Part shown: positions 51,769 to 61,343 of the stretch, one piece after another
How the letters are laid out: every line of letters begins with the position of its first letter
How positions within the stretch are numbered: position 1 is the first letter of the stretch
Source of the DNA: Bacteroidales bacterium
GTDB taxonomy: Bacteria > Bacteroidota > Bacteroidia > Bacteroidales > Marinilabiliaceae
Direction: 5' to 3'
Assembly (NCBI GenBank): GCA_017960905.1
Contig: JAGCYH010000019.1
Coordinates: 1-64,000 of the forward strand
Length of the DNA: 64,000 nucleotides
Made by a program: the position numbers and the translations under genes
The notes under the pieces: model-generated
What the model was told of the DNA's origin: nothing
Databases searched by the model: none
What the model saw: only the letters and a program-made list of their open reading frames with translations

Positions 51769-53871
51769 ATGAATAAATTAACAACTATAATTATGGCTTC
51801 ATCGGCTTTGCTTGCCGCTTGCGAAAACAGCGACCAGAACATACTGAAAAACAAGACATTCGACACGCCGTACGGCGTTGTCCCTTTCGACCAGATAAAA
51901 AACTCCGACTATGTGCCGGCCTTTGAAGCCGCCATTGCCGATGTCGACAAAACAATACAACTCATTGCCGGTAACCGCAACGAACCGACGTTCGAAAACA
52001 CCATCATTCCGTTCGATCGACGCGAAGAACACCTGCGAGTGCTCACCAACCTGTTTTTCAACCTCTCGGAAACTGAGCGATGCGACACAATGGTGACGCT
52101 TGCCGAAACCATAATGCCGATGCTCAACAAAGCATCGGACGATGTTTATATGAACAAAGAGCTCTTCGAGCGCATCAAGGCTGTGTACGACAGCCGCGCG
52201 AGCCTCGACTCAATCCAGCAACGCGTTACTGAACTCTATTACAACGACTTCGTGCGCCACGGCGCACTTCTTTCCGAAGCCGACCAAGCCACGTTGCGCG
52301 ACTATAACAACCAGATTTCGCTCCTCTCGCTCAAATTCGGCACCAACATGCTCGAAGAGACCAACCAAAGCTACCGGCTCGTAATCGACACTGTGGCCGA
52401 CTTGGCCGGACTGCCCGAAAACGTCATTACCGCAGCAGCCGAACGCGCTGAAAAAGAAGGGCTTAAAGGCAAATGGCTTTTCACGCTGCACAACGCCAGT
52501 CTGATACCGTTCCTGCAATATTCCGACCGCCGCGACCTACGCAAAGCCATGTTCGACGCATACTGCACACGCGCCAACCACGACGATGAGCGCGACAACA
52601 AGCAGAATGTGCTGCAATTGGCCTCTTTGCGCGCTAAGCGCGCAAAGCTGCTGGGCTACGCCAACCATGCACAATACGTGATTGCTGAAAACATGGCCGC
52701 CACGCCCGAAGCCGCCGACTCGCTCCTGCAAATGATTTGGGCACCGGCACTCAAAAAAGCAAAAGCCGAACTCAAAGAACTGAAAGACTTCGCTTGGCGC
52801 TACAACTACACCACCGAGATTGAAGCAAGCGACTGGTGGTACTGGACCGAGAAACTGCGCAAATTCAAATTCGACCTCGAAGAGAAGGAAGTTTCCGAGT
52901 ACTTCGTACTCGAAAACGTTCAGAAAGGCATGTTCGACGTGGCCAACAAACTCTACGGCATAACATTCAAGAAAGTGGACGATGTGCCTCATTACAACGC
53001 AGATAACGTAGTATACGAAGTGTCGGAAGCCGACGGCACCTACCTCGGACTGATATACTTCGACTGGCATCCGCGCTCAACGAAGAGTGGCGGTGCGTGG
53101 TGTACATACTATCAGGAGCCGCTCGACAACTTCGACGGCTCGCGCACGCCGTGCATAGCATCTATCGTTTGCAATTTCACCACGCCTACAGCCGACACTC
53201 CGGCGCTGCTCTCTACAGACGAGGTTCAGACCATGTTCCACGAGTTCGGCCACAGCCTGCAGTTTCTTTTCACCAAAGGCCAATACCGCCGTACAGCGGG
53301 CGTTGTGCCCAACGACTACGTGGAGATGCCGTCGCAAATTATGGAACACTGGGCCCTCGAGCCAGAGGTATTGCGCTCATTTGCAAAACATTACAAGACT
53401 GGCGAAGTGATACCCGACAAGCTCATTGAGAAGATAGAACGCACGCGCACCTTCAACCAGGGTTTTGCCACCACAGAACTTACCGCAGCCGCTCTGCTCG
53501 ACCTCAAATGGCACACACTCTCAGCAAGCGACAATGTTACCGATGTCAACGAATTTGAAGCCAAAGCAATGAACGAGATAGGCCTCATCAATGAGATTCG
53601 GCCTCGCTACCGCTCTACGTATTTCGCCCACATCTTCGATGGGGGCTATTCGGCTGATTACTATGTATATCTGTGGGCCGAATTGCTCGACTGCGACGCT
53701 TACAGCGCCTTCAAAGAATCTGGCGACATTTTCAACAAAGACCTTGCCGACTCGTTCCGCAAAAACTGCCTCTCCGAAGTGGGCAACGACACCCCGACGA
53801 ACCAATATCTTAAGTTCCGCGGACGTAAACCGATAGTAGATTACTTGCTGAAAAACAGAGGGTTGGAATAG
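51769..53871 (+). CDS. dcp: M3-family peptidyl-dipeptidase (Dcp-like), possible lipoprotein
   Basis: A 700-residue metallopeptidase with a weak lipobox (SSALLAAC). The zinc motif is HEFGHSLQ, with His491, Glu492 and His495, in the usual C-terminal third; the distant Glu ligand region is downstream (YVEMPSQIMEHWA). Members remove dipeptides from the C-terminus of peptides. The length is typical of Dcp. It follows the amidase gene by 20 bases, so the two may be one operon. No promoter element was seen between them. Confidence 0.92.
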   Translation: MNKLTTIIMASSALLAACENSDQNILKNKTFDTPYGVVPFDQIKNSDYVPAFEAAIADVDKTIQLIAGNRNEPTFENTIIPFDRREEHLRVLTNLFFNLSETERCDTMVTLAETIMPMLNKASDDVYMNKELFERIKAVYDSRASLDSIQQRVTELYYNDFVRHGALLSEADQATLRDYNNQISLLSLKFGTNMLEETNQSYRLVIDTVADLAGLPENVITAAAERAEKEGLKGKWLFTLHNASLIPFLQYSDRRDLRKAMFDAYCTRANHDDERDNKQNVLQLASLRAKRAKLLGYANHAQYVIAENMAATPEAADSLLQMIWAPALKKAKAELKELKDFAWRYNYTTEIEASDWWYWTEKLRKFKFDLEEKEVSEYFVLENVQKGMFDVANKLYGITFKKVDDVPHYNADNVVYEVSEADGTYLGLIYFDWHPRSTKSGGAWCTYYQEPLDNFDGSRTPCIASIVCNFTTPTADTPALLSTDEVQTMFHEFGHSLQFLFTKGQYRRTAGVVPNDYVEMPSQIMEHWALEPEVLRSFAKHYKTGEVIPDKLIEKIERTRTFNQGFATTELTAAALLDLKWHTLSASDNVTDVNEFEAKAMNEIGLINEIRPRYRSTYFAHIFDGGYSADYYVYLWAELLDCDAYSAFKESGDIFNKDLADSFRKNCLSEVGNDTPTNQYLKFRGRKPIVDYLLKNRGLE

Positions 53872-53940
53872 GAACTGAGAAGTATATACATACTATATTA
53901 CATAAATCATCCTAACCAATTTTAAGTTCAACCTCATATA

Positions 53941-54831
53941 ATGAATGAAAAAATGGCATTGTACTACCCTGAAGATAATTCAGTAATCGTATATCAAAGC
54001 GATGATGATTCGTTGCGTTTGGATGTTCAGTTGTCGGAAGAAACCGTTTGGCTGACACAAATGCAAATGGTTGAACTCTTCCAATCGAGCAAAGCGAATG
54101 TGAGCGAACACATAAAAAACATTTACCAACAACAAGAGCTATCGAAAGAAGCAACTGTTCGGAAATTCCGAACAGTTCAAAAAGAAGGTTTGCGTAGCAT
54201 TTCAAGGATGCTTGAGTATTATAATCTTGACGTGATTATTTCAGTAGGCTACAGAATCAACACAAAACGCGGCATAATGTTCCGCAAGTGGGCTACCGAA
54301 GTCCTTAAAGAACATCTTTTACAAGGATATAGCATCAATCGGAATATAGTTCAGATAAACGAGCAGTTGCAAGAGCATACAGAAAAGATTCAACACCTTG
54401 AGGAAAGGGTTGATTTCTTTGTAAGGACATCACTTCCGCCGCTGCAAGGCATCTTCTTCGACGGGCAGATTTTTGACGCTTACACATTTGTGTGCGACCT
54501 TGTGCGCTCGGCCAAAAAGCGGATAGTTTTGTTTGACAACTATGTTGACGACACAGTGCTGACTATGCTCGACAAGCGCAGCAATGGTGTGGCAGTCCGC
54601 ATCCTGACGAAAACAATCTCACAACAACTACAACTCGACATCAACCGTCACAACGCGCAATATCCGCCACTTGCAGCAGAAACATTTGCCAACGCTCACG
54701 ACCGTTTTCTTTGCATTGACGATGTGGTTTATCACATTGGCGCATCGCTTAAAGATTTAGGCAAGAAATGGTTCGCTTTCAGCAAAATGGAAATCGCAAC
54801 AGATGAAATATTACGAAGGTTGAACAATTAA
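53941..54831 (+). CDS. RhuM-family protein with C-terminal PLD-like region
   Basis: A 296-residue protein. Residues about 10-130 match the RhuM family: VWLTQMQMVELFQSSKANVSEHIKNI, split here, then TVRKFRTVQKEG and YYNLDVIISVGYRI. The second half contains FDNYVDDTVLTML and HDRFLCIDDVVYHIGASL, which recalls a single HKD-type PLD motif with Arg replacing Lys. RhuM genes occur in mobile and defence loci, but the function is not established. It sits between Dcp and a TlpA-like gene, and is AT-richer than both. Confidence 0.8.
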   Translation: MNEKMALYYPEDNSVIVYQSDDDSLRLDVQLSEETVWLTQMQMVELFQSSKANVSEHIKNIYQQQELSKEATVRKFRTVQKEGLRSISRMLEYYNLDVIISVGYRINTKRGIMFRKWATEVLKEHLLQGYSINRNIVQINEQLQEHTEKIQHLEERVDFFVRTSLPPLQGIFFDGQIFDAYTFVCDLVRSAKKRIVLFDNYVDDTVLTMLDKRSNGVAVRILTKTISQQLQLDINRHNAQYPPLAAETFANAHDRFLCIDDVVYHIGASLKDLGKKWFAFSKMEIATDEILRRLNN

Positions 54832-54843
54832 AACTCTAAACGT

Positions 54844-56337
54844 ATGAAACAAGCAATCATCACAGCCGCCATTGCAGTTACAGCTCTTGCTGCGTGCCAA
54901 AAGGACGAAACCACTATCAGTGTGAATCTGACCGACATGCCGGAAGGAACGATTGTCGAAATCTACAGACAAGAAGGACGCGTTGGCACCCCGGTTTTCA
55001 CCGATACCATACTAAACGGCTCTTTCAACCACACTTATGTTTGCGACTCGTTCGACATAAACACATACTACAGTGTTGACATTTGTAACGACAACTTCTT
55101 CTCAGGGCGAGATGTTTATATCAGCCCCAACACAAGCTCGGCGGTATCTGGTTCGGGTACAAATACTTACAAATGGACTGTGACGAGTAAAAATCCGCAC
55201 CAACAGTTTTCGAACAACATAAATGATGCGTATATCGATGTGATTGATGAAATGGGTAAGCTCGAAGCCAAGCTGCAGGATTCGGAACAAACACCTGAAG
55301 AACGCCAAATGCTTCAGCAAAGCTACGATAGTATTCGCAACGTGTATAACAATTTGTCTATTTCAACATTGGCGAAACTGCCCGTTGATGAATATTGGAT
55401 GGAAATGTTTGATATGATGACGATGTCAGTAAGACACTTTGGCTCTGCGCACCCCAAATATGCAGAATTTGTCGAACTCTACAACCGTATGTCAGATGCC
55501 GACAAAGCAACACCCGCCGGCAAACGCATAACACTGAGTATCAATGGCAAAACTCTTGCCGTTGGCGATAAATACATCGATTGCGATTTGTTCGACGTTG
55601 AAGGTAATAGCCACCATTTGGCTGAATATCAGGGAAAATGGATGCTGCTTGAATTCAGCAGTTCATCTTGCGGTCCGTGTCGAATGCTTACGCCCGTTAT
55701 TCGTCATTTCTACGACATAGGCGTTGGTAAGAATCTCGAAATCATCACTTTAACCGAAGACCCAAAAGATATCTACAAAGAGATGGTTGCCACCGATAAG
55801 CCTGCAAATCCTCTTTGGAACAACCAAGACCTTACTCTTTTCCCTACCTACAAAATTGCCGGATTGCCGACATTTTATCTAATATCGCCAGATAGTACAA
55901 TAGCCGGAAAATGGGAAGGCCTTGATTTGCAACGCATTGTGGATGCCATCATCACAGCCGGCGCGTTTCCGAAACCTGAATACAGAACCGAAAATGGCGC
56001 GACAATTATCGCTAATCCGACATTTACCAGTAGCAACCACGTGATACTTGTCGGCGAAGTTGAACTCTATGCCGACTCAACCGTGCTCAACTGTACCCAC
56101 CCAAGCGCCATCAGTTTTGCTATTAAACCCGAAACTCATTTAGTAGCTAACAACAAGGAAATCAGCATTTTAAAATCAAATGACGGCCGCAAAAAAGTTA
56201 TACAGTCTTTTTCGGGCGATATAGGACAATACCGCATAACATTCGGACCACAGCCCAAAGGCGCCACCGAATTCGACTTCGTTCAAGACAACCGCGAGGA
56301 ATGCTTTAGAGTAATGGGCGTGAAGGTGAAAGAGTAA
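54844..56337 (+). CDS. TlpA-like thioredoxin-fold lipoprotein with DUF4369-type N-terminus
   Basis: A 497-residue protein with a lipobox (ALAAC, Cys18). Residues about 25-110 match the beta-rich DUF4369-type region found in Bacteroidota disulfide proteins; a TlpA-like redox domain follows with SSSSCGPC, Cys276 and Cys279. The ~110-residue tail is unassigned. It would keep periplasmic or envelope cysteines reduced. It lies 12 bases after the RhuM-like stop and 70 bases before the CTP-synthase-like gene, which has its own -7 element. Confidence 0.85.
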   Translation: MKQAIITAAIAVTALAACQKDETTISVNLTDMPEGTIVEIYRQEGRVGTPVFTDTILNGSFNHTYVCDSFDINTYYSVDICNDNFFSGRDVYISPNTSSAVSGSGTNTYKWTVTSKNPHQQFSNNINDAYIDVIDEMGKLEAKLQDSEQTPEERQMLQQSYDSIRNVYNNLSISTLAKLPVDEYWMEMFDMMTMSVRHFGSAHPKYAEFVELYNRMSDADKATPAGKRITLSINGKTLAVGDKYIDCDLFDVEGNSHHLAEYQGKWMLLEFSSSSCGPCRMLTPVIRHFYDIGVGKNLEIITLTEDPKDIYKEMVATDKPANPLWNNQDLTLFPTYKIAGLPTFYLISPDSTIAGKWEGLDLQRIVDAIITAGAFPKPEYRTENGATIIANPTFTSSNHVILVGEVELYADSTVLNCTHPSAISFAIKPETHLVANNKEISILKSNDGRKKVIQSFSGDIGQYRITFGPQPKGATEFDFVQDNREECFRVMGVKVKE

Positions 56338-56372
56338 TGTGATATAATCTTTAATCTTTCAGAAAAAAATGG

Positions 56373-56380
56373 TACTTTTG
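56373..56380 (+). promoter_or_regulatory. -7 element TACTTTTG for the CTP-synthase-like gene
   Basis: TACTTTTG matches TAnnTTTG and ends 27 bases before the ATG at 56408. The pair with yidC is probably transcribed from here. Confidence 0.55.
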
Positions 56381-56407
56381 CAGTCGATTTGAAGCGATAG
56401 ATAACTA

Positions 56408-57967
56408 ATGGCAGTTTCTGACACAAAATACATATTTGTTACGGGTGGCGTCACGTCGTCGCTCGGCAAGGGCATTATATCGGCCTCGCTGGCCAAACTG
56501 CTGCAGGCACACGGCTATCGCACTGCTATACTGAAACTTACGCCGCTGCTCAATGTCGATCAATCGACATTGAACCCTTACGAGCGCGGCGAGTGTTTCG
56601 TAGCTTCCGACGGTTCACTAACCGACATGGACTTAGGCGTTTACGAGCGTTTTCTGGGAGAACCGACCACCATCGACAACTTCATAACCATAGGCCGGAT
56701 ATTTCAGAACGTGATAAGCCGTGAGCGGCGCGGAGAGTACTGCGGCAAGCCAGTGCAGACCATTCCGCACGTTACAGACGAGATAAAACGCAGCATTGTG
56801 GCGCTCGGCCAGCAACAGAAATACGACATTGTGGTTTGCGAGATAAGCGGCACAGTGGGCGACATAGAGTCGAGCCCATACATCGAGGCAATACGCCAGC
56901 TCAAATGGGAGCTGGGCGGCAAAGCCATCTTCGTGCATCTGACGCTTGTACCCTATCTGAGCGCGGCCAACGAAGCCAAGACCAAGCCCACACAGCACTC
57001 GGTGAAGTCGCTCTTCGAGCTGGGCATACAGCCCGACGTTCTCATACTGCGCTCCGAGCAAGAACTGCCCGACGACACGCTGCGCAAAGTGGCCATCTAC
57101 GCCAACATAGCGCCCGACTGCGTTGTGCAGTCGGCATACATAAAAAACATCTACGAGATGCCGCTCGCCATGCAGAGCCAGCAGCTCGACACCATAGTGA
57201 TGCGCAAACTCGCTTTGCCACTAAGCGGCAAAGCCGACCTGACTGTTTGGGAGAAACTTATTGACCGCACTCGTTCAGCCACGGCAAAGATAAAACTCTG
57301 CATAATAGGCAATTACACCGAACAAGCCGATGCGTATAAATCGCTCGTGGAGTCGGTGGCAATAGCTGCGGCGCACAACGACTGCCAGGCCGATGTCCGT
57401 TTCGTAAGCTCCGAAAACATCAATGCCGATAATGTTGGGAAGACGCTGAGCGAATTCGACGCAATAATCATTGCGTCGGACAATCTGAAACGTGGTGCGG
57501 GCGGCAAGAAAACCGCCATACGGTTCGCCCGCGAGGGCAATGTTCCGATACTTTGTATCGGAACCTCCATGCAACTTGCCATCGATGAACTGAAAGAGGC
57601 GAAAGAGCCTTCAGACAAAAAAGAAAAAAACACCGCAACAGCCGCAGCCACTACTTCGGGCACGGCCGAATGCACAATAACCGCCGGCTCGAAAGCGGCT
57701 GAGATATACGCCACCGACAAAGCCAAAGAACGTCATTATCAGGCAATTGACATTGCCGAGACGGAATTTGACGGCATTGCCAGTCTGGGCTTTTCGGTTT
57801 CGGCCGTATCGGCCGAAACAAAATGCGCCGAAATAATAGAATTACCCGCACATTGTTGGTATATTTGCACCGCGTTCCGCCCCGAGTTCAACAACTCGGT
57901 CGAAGCGCCCCACCCGATTTTCAACTCATTGATAGACAAAACGATAAACCGGCAAAAGAATAATTGA
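56408..57967 (+). CDS. CTP-synthase-like protein lacking the glutaminase catalytic residues
   Basis: A 519-residue protein that aligns along its length with CTP synthase, including KYIFVTGGV-SSLGKGI, ERRGEYCGK and GTVGDIES. It is one codon set short of functional sites: the glutaminase nucleophile segment GICLGMQ is CIGTSMQ, with Gly at 385 where Cys should be; FHPE is FRPE, Arg491 for the His; and the oxyanion PGGFG region is replaced by ASDNLKRG. The GTMRLG and RHRHRYE motifs are also lost. In the synthetase half KFDPYIN reads KLTPLLN. The reading frame is intact. It would at best be ammonia-dependent, or a regulatory relative. yidC follows 26 bases downstream, as in the usual pyrG-yidC pair. 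I left the symbol blank since function is doubtful. Confidence 0.85.
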   Translation: MAVSDTKYIFVTGGVTSSLGKGIISASLAKLLQAHGYRTAILKLTPLLNVDQSTLNPYERGECFVASDGSLTDMDLGVYERFLGEPTTIDNFITIGRIFQNVISRERRGEYCGKPVQTIPHVTDEIKRSIVALGQQQKYDIVVCEISGTVGDIESSPYIEAIRQLKWELGGKAIFVHLTLVPYLSAANEAKTKPTQHSVKSLFELGIQPDVLILRSEQELPDDTLRKVAIYANIAPDCVVQSAYIKNIYEMPLAMQSQQLDTIVMRKLALPLSGKADLTVWEKLIDRTRSATAKIKLCIIGNYTEQADAYKSLVESVAIAAAHNDCQADVRFVSSENINADNVGKTLSEFDAIIIASDNLKRGAGGKKTAIRFAREGNVPILCIGTSMQLAIDELKEAKEPSDKKEKNTATAAATTSGTAECTITAGSKAAEIYATDKAKERHYQAIDIAETEFDGIASLGFSVSAVSAETKCAEIIELPAHCWYICTAFRPEFNNSVEAPHPIFNSLIDKTINRQKNN

Positions 57968-57992
57968 TTGTAAAACAAAATAAAAACTAACT

Positions 57993-59834
57993 GTGGACAA
58001 AAGATCGTATTTAGGCCTATTTTTAATCTTTGTAGTAATAGTAGTTTTCTACTGGATTAACCAGCCATCGGAAGAAGAACGCGCCCGCTGGCAGCAATAT
58101 CACGAGCAGCTTTTGCTCGAAGAGCAGCAGCGGCAGGACAGCATAGCTCGCGCTCAACTGGCTCAGCAGCAGCTGGCCGACACCATCAGCCCCACCGACA
58201 CCGCCGCCATTGCAGCCGCCAAGAAAGCTAAATTCGGACTGCTCACCGACGTCAGCGAAGGCACGGAGCAATTCACAACAATAGAAAACAACGTTGTAAA
58301 AGTTGTTTTCTCAAACAAAGGCGCTCGCATATACTCAGTTGTACTGAAAGATTATAAGTCGTTCGGCGACAAGCCTTTATGCATGTTCAACGGACAAAGT
58401 AACGAATTCGGTTTCGGCTTCACGCACAACAACCGCACATTCTACACCAACGAGCTGTACTTCGGTCAGCCTCAGATACAGACCGCGCCCGACAGCACGC
58501 AGAGCGTAACATTCAGCATACCCATCGGCGACGGCTCGCTCGTGTACAAATACTCGCTGCCCAACAACAGCTACGCTGTTGATTTCAGCCTCTCGTCGGT
58601 CAACCTGGGCGACAAAATCTCGGTCAATGGCGCCGCCATCGACCTCGAATGGATAATGGACATGCCCGCTCTCGAGAAAGGCCACAAAGCCGAAGGCATG
58701 TGGTCGAGCATTTACTACCGCTATACCGATGGCGATGTTGAAGAACTCGGCACCATGGGCGAACAGAGAGAAGAGGTGAACATGGGCTTGCAATGGATTG
58801 CATTTAAAGACCAGTATTTCAGCTCGATTCTCGTTGCGAAAGAGAGCTTCGCAGGCGCTCAGCTCTCATCGCGCAGCTACAACGAGACCGACTCGCTCAT
58901 AAAGCACGTTGACGCAAAAGTGGGCGTGAAACACAACTTCAGCGACAACTCTACCTCGAACTTCCAATTCATCTTCGTGCCAAACTACTTCTACACGCTC
59001 GACAGTTTCGAAGGTTTGGAACTCACTGAACTGCTGCCACTTGGCTGGGGTATCTTCGGATTGATTAACGAATATTTCATCATTCCGGTGTTCAAATACC
59101 TCGAGAATGTATTCTCGAACTACGGCATTATAATACTGATACTCACGCTGATAATAAAGCTGATAATATTCCCGATGACCTATTCGTCGTACAAGTCGCA
59201 AGCCAAGATGCGCGTGTTGAAGCCGCAAATCGACGCGATAAACGAGAAGATACCGGCCGACAAGCCCCTCGAACGCCAGCAAGCCACCATGGCACTCTAC
59301 AAGAAAGCCGGCGTAAGCCCTATGGGCGGCTGTCTGCCAATGCTCATTCAGATGCCTATTCTGTTTGCCGCATTCCGCTTCTTCCCTGCCGCCGTCGAAC
59401 TGCGCGGGCAGTCGTTCCTCTGGGCCGACGACCTCTCGACATTCGACTCGGTGCTCAACCTGCCGTTCTCCATTCCGTTCTACGGCGACCACATCAGCCT
59501 CTTCTGTCTGCTCATGTGCATCACCAATATCGTGTTTACCAAATTTAACATGCAGACACAGTCGAGCAGCGGTATGCCCGGTATGAAATTCATGATGTAT
59601 TTCATGCCAATAATGCTTCTGTTCTTCTTCAACGACTACCCTTCGGGCTTGTGCTACTACTACTTCCTCTCGACATTAATAACTGTTATTCAGACAATTG
59701 TGATAAAACGGTTCTTCATTGATGAGCAAGCCATTCTGGAAAAAATAGAAGCCAACAAGAAACGCCCGTCGAACGGCAAATCGCGCTTCGAGAGAATGAT
59801 GGAGGCGCAAATGAAAAAAATGCCTAAAAAATAA
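57993..59834 (+). CDS. yidC: YidC membrane protein insertase
   Basis: A 613-residue inner-membrane protein. The N-terminal helix (LGLFLIFVVIVVFYWIN) and a large periplasmic beta domain (about 80-340) are followed by the conserved insertase core, with FKYLENVFSNYGIIILILT, YKSQAKMRVLKPQIDAIN and GCLPMLIQMPILFAAFRF. It inserts and folds inner-membrane proteins, alone or with Sec. The start is GTG at 57993. It is the second gene after the CTP-synthase-like gene and ends before a bidirectional terminator. Confidence 0.96.
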   Translation: MDKRSYLGLFLIFVVIVVFYWINQPSEEERARWQQYHEQLLLEEQQRQDSIARAQLAQQQLADTISPTDTAAIAAAKKAKFGLLTDVSEGTEQFTTIENNVVKVVFSNKGARIYSVVLKDYKSFGDKPLCMFNGQSNEFGFGFTHNNRTFYTNELYFGQPQIQTAPDSTQSVTFSIPIGDGSLVYKYSLPNNSYAVDFSLSSVNLGDKISVNGAAIDLEWIMDMPALEKGHKAEGMWSSIYYRYTDGDVEELGTMGEQREEVNMGLQWIAFKDQYFSSILVAKESFAGAQLSSRSYNETDSLIKHVDAKVGVKHNFSDNSTSNFQFIFVPNYFYTLDSFEGLELTELLPLGWGIFGLINEYFIIPVFKYLENVFSNYGIIILILTLIIKLIIFPMTYSSYKSQAKMRVLKPQIDAINEKIPADKPLERQQATMALYKKAGVSPMGGCLPMLIQMPILFAAFRFFPAAVELRGQSFLWADDLSTFDSVLNLPFSIPFYGDHISLFCLLMCITNIVFTKFNMQTQSSSGMPGMKFMMYFMPIMLLFFFNDYPSGLCYYYFLSTLITVIQTIVIKRFFIDEQAILEKIEANKKRPSNGKSRFERMMEAQMKKMPKK

Positions 59835-59853
59835 GCCGACTGGCTACACAGAT

Positions 59854-59887
59854 AAAAAAAACGTCGCATATTTGCGACGTTTTTTTT
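59854..59887. terminator. terminator after yidC
   Basis: A perfect 8-bp stem ACGTCGCA/TGCGACGT with a TATT loop is flanked by seven A and seven T, 20 bases after the yidC stop. Confidence 0.93.
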
Positions 59888-59906
59888 ATAGACAGACGAA
59901 ACACAG

Positions 59907-61247
59907 ATGAAACTCCATGGCATACTACGCTCGCGCCTGCTGCACCTGACGTGGCCTATCTTCGTTGATACCACGCTGATAATGCTGCTCGGCATAGGCG
60001 ACATATTCATGCTCGGCGGCTACTCCGACTACGCCGTAGGCGCTGTCGGTGTGGTGAACCAGATTCTGAACATGGTGTTTCTCATTTTCGGTGTTGTAAC
60101 TACCGGCACATCAGTGCTTTGCGCCCGATATACGGGCGCAAGCGACATGCAGTCGACAAAACGCATTGTTACCGTTTCGATGATACTCAACATCGTTTTC
60201 GGCATTGTGGTGAGCATCTGCCTCAACACCTTTGCCGAAGAGATACTGGGCCTCATGGAGATACGCGACGAGCTGCTACCCGACGCCGTGACATACATGA
60301 AACTCGTGGGCGGTTTCGCCTTTCTGCAAGCCATCTCGCTCACCTTCTCGGCCATACTGCGCGCTCTGCAACGTCCGAAATTTCCGATGTTGGCGATACT
60401 TATCGTCAACATTATCAACATAATAGGCAACTACACACTAATCTACGGACACTTCGGCGCACCGGAACTCGGCACCGAAGGTGCCGCATACTCCACCATC
60501 ATTTCGCGCACCATATCGGTCGTTGTGCTACTCTACTCGCTCTTCTTCATAGTGCTCAAAGACTACACCAAAGCCGACCTGATAAAGATAAGCCGGTCGA
60601 AATTCCGCGAAGTGCTCAACATCGGCCTGCCGTCGGCAGGCGAGCTCATCTCGTACAGCACGGCGCAAGTGGTGGCCACTTACTTCATCAACACCATTAG
60701 CAACGAAGCCATAATAGCGCGCACCTACGTAGTCAACATAGTGATGGTGAGCTACTTATTTGCCTTTGCGGTAGCGCAGAGCAACAGCATAATGGTGGGT
60801 TACCTTGTTGGCGGGCGGCATTACAATGCCGCCCACAAACTGACGCTTTTCAGCGTTCGCTCGGCTATGATAATTTCTGCCGTCATAGGCCTTATAATCG
60901 CTCTGACAGGCAAACACATTGTAGGCATGATTACCGACAATGCCGAGATAATTGCCTACACGGCAATTGTCGTGTGGATTGACATAGCGCTTGAAGCAGG
61001 CCGCGCGCTGAATCTCATTGTCATTCAGGCACTTCGCTCGGCCAACGACTATATTTTTCCAGTTGCCTTCGGCGCTCTGTCGGTTTGGGGAATAGCCGTC
61101 GGTGTGTCGTATCTGCTGGGAATTGGCTACGGATTCGGCCTGGTGGGTGTATGGATAGGCTTCATGCTCGACGAGAATTTCCGTGGCTGGACAATGCTCC
61201 ACCGATGGAACAAACGCCAATGGATTGAACGCGTTAACAAGAAATAA
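59907..61247 (+). CDS. MATE-family multidrug/Na+ antiporter
   Basis: A 446-residue membrane protein with twelve predicted helices and the MATE repeat pattern: the first half begins LTWPIFVDTTLIMLLG and contains AVGAVGVVNQILNM, and the second half repeats NIGLPSAGELISY. MATE proteins export drugs or metabolites using Na+ or H+. The substrate is unknown. It starts 20 bases after the yidC terminator and is followed by a hairpin before the polysaccharide locus. Confidence 0.92.
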   Translation: MKLHGILRSRLLHLTWPIFVDTTLIMLLGIGDIFMLGGYSDYAVGAVGVVNQILNMVFLIFGVVTTGTSVLCARYTGASDMQSTKRIVTVSMILNIVFGIVVSICLNTFAEEILGLMEIRDELLPDAVTYMKLVGGFAFLQAISLTFSAILRALQRPKFPMLAILIVNIINIIGNYTLIYGHFGAPELGTEGAAYSTIISRTISVVVLLYSLFFIVLKDYTKADLIKISRSKFREVLNIGLPSAGELISYSTAQVVATYFINTISNEAIIARTYVVNIVMVSYLFAFAVAQSNSIMVGYLVGGRHYNAAHKLTLFSVRSAMIISAVIGLIIALTGKHIVGMITDNAEIIAYTAIVVWIDIALEAGRALNLIVIQALRSANDYIFPVAFGALSVWGIAVGVSYLLGIGYGFGLVGVWIGFMLDENFRGWTMLHRWNKRQWIERVNKK

Positions 61248-61279
61248 CGACACAATTCTTTTTTCCCGAAAAAATAAAT

Positions 61280-61310
61280 GCCGTTAGTTTGCGCTAACGG
61301 CTAAATTTTT
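61280..61310 (+). terminator. terminator between MATE and the capsule locus
   Basis: Stem GCCGTTAG/CTAACGGC with a TTTGCG loop is followed, after four bases, by a run of five T, 32 bases after the MATE stop. Confidence 0.8.
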
Positions 61311-61311
61311 G

Positions 61312-61319
61312 TAAATTTG
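61312..61319 (+). promoter_or_regulatory. -7 element TAAATTTG for the capsule export genes
   Basis: TAAATTTG matches TAnnTTTG and ends 24 bases before the ATG at 61344, directly after the terminator. Confidence 0.6.
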
Positions 61320-61343
61320 CGTGTTAAAAACTTATCATAAGAG

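Noticed and set aside
56408..57967. A frameshifted pyrG pseudogene.
   Set aside because: The frame is intact over 519 codons and changes are point replacements at conserved sites, not loss of frame.
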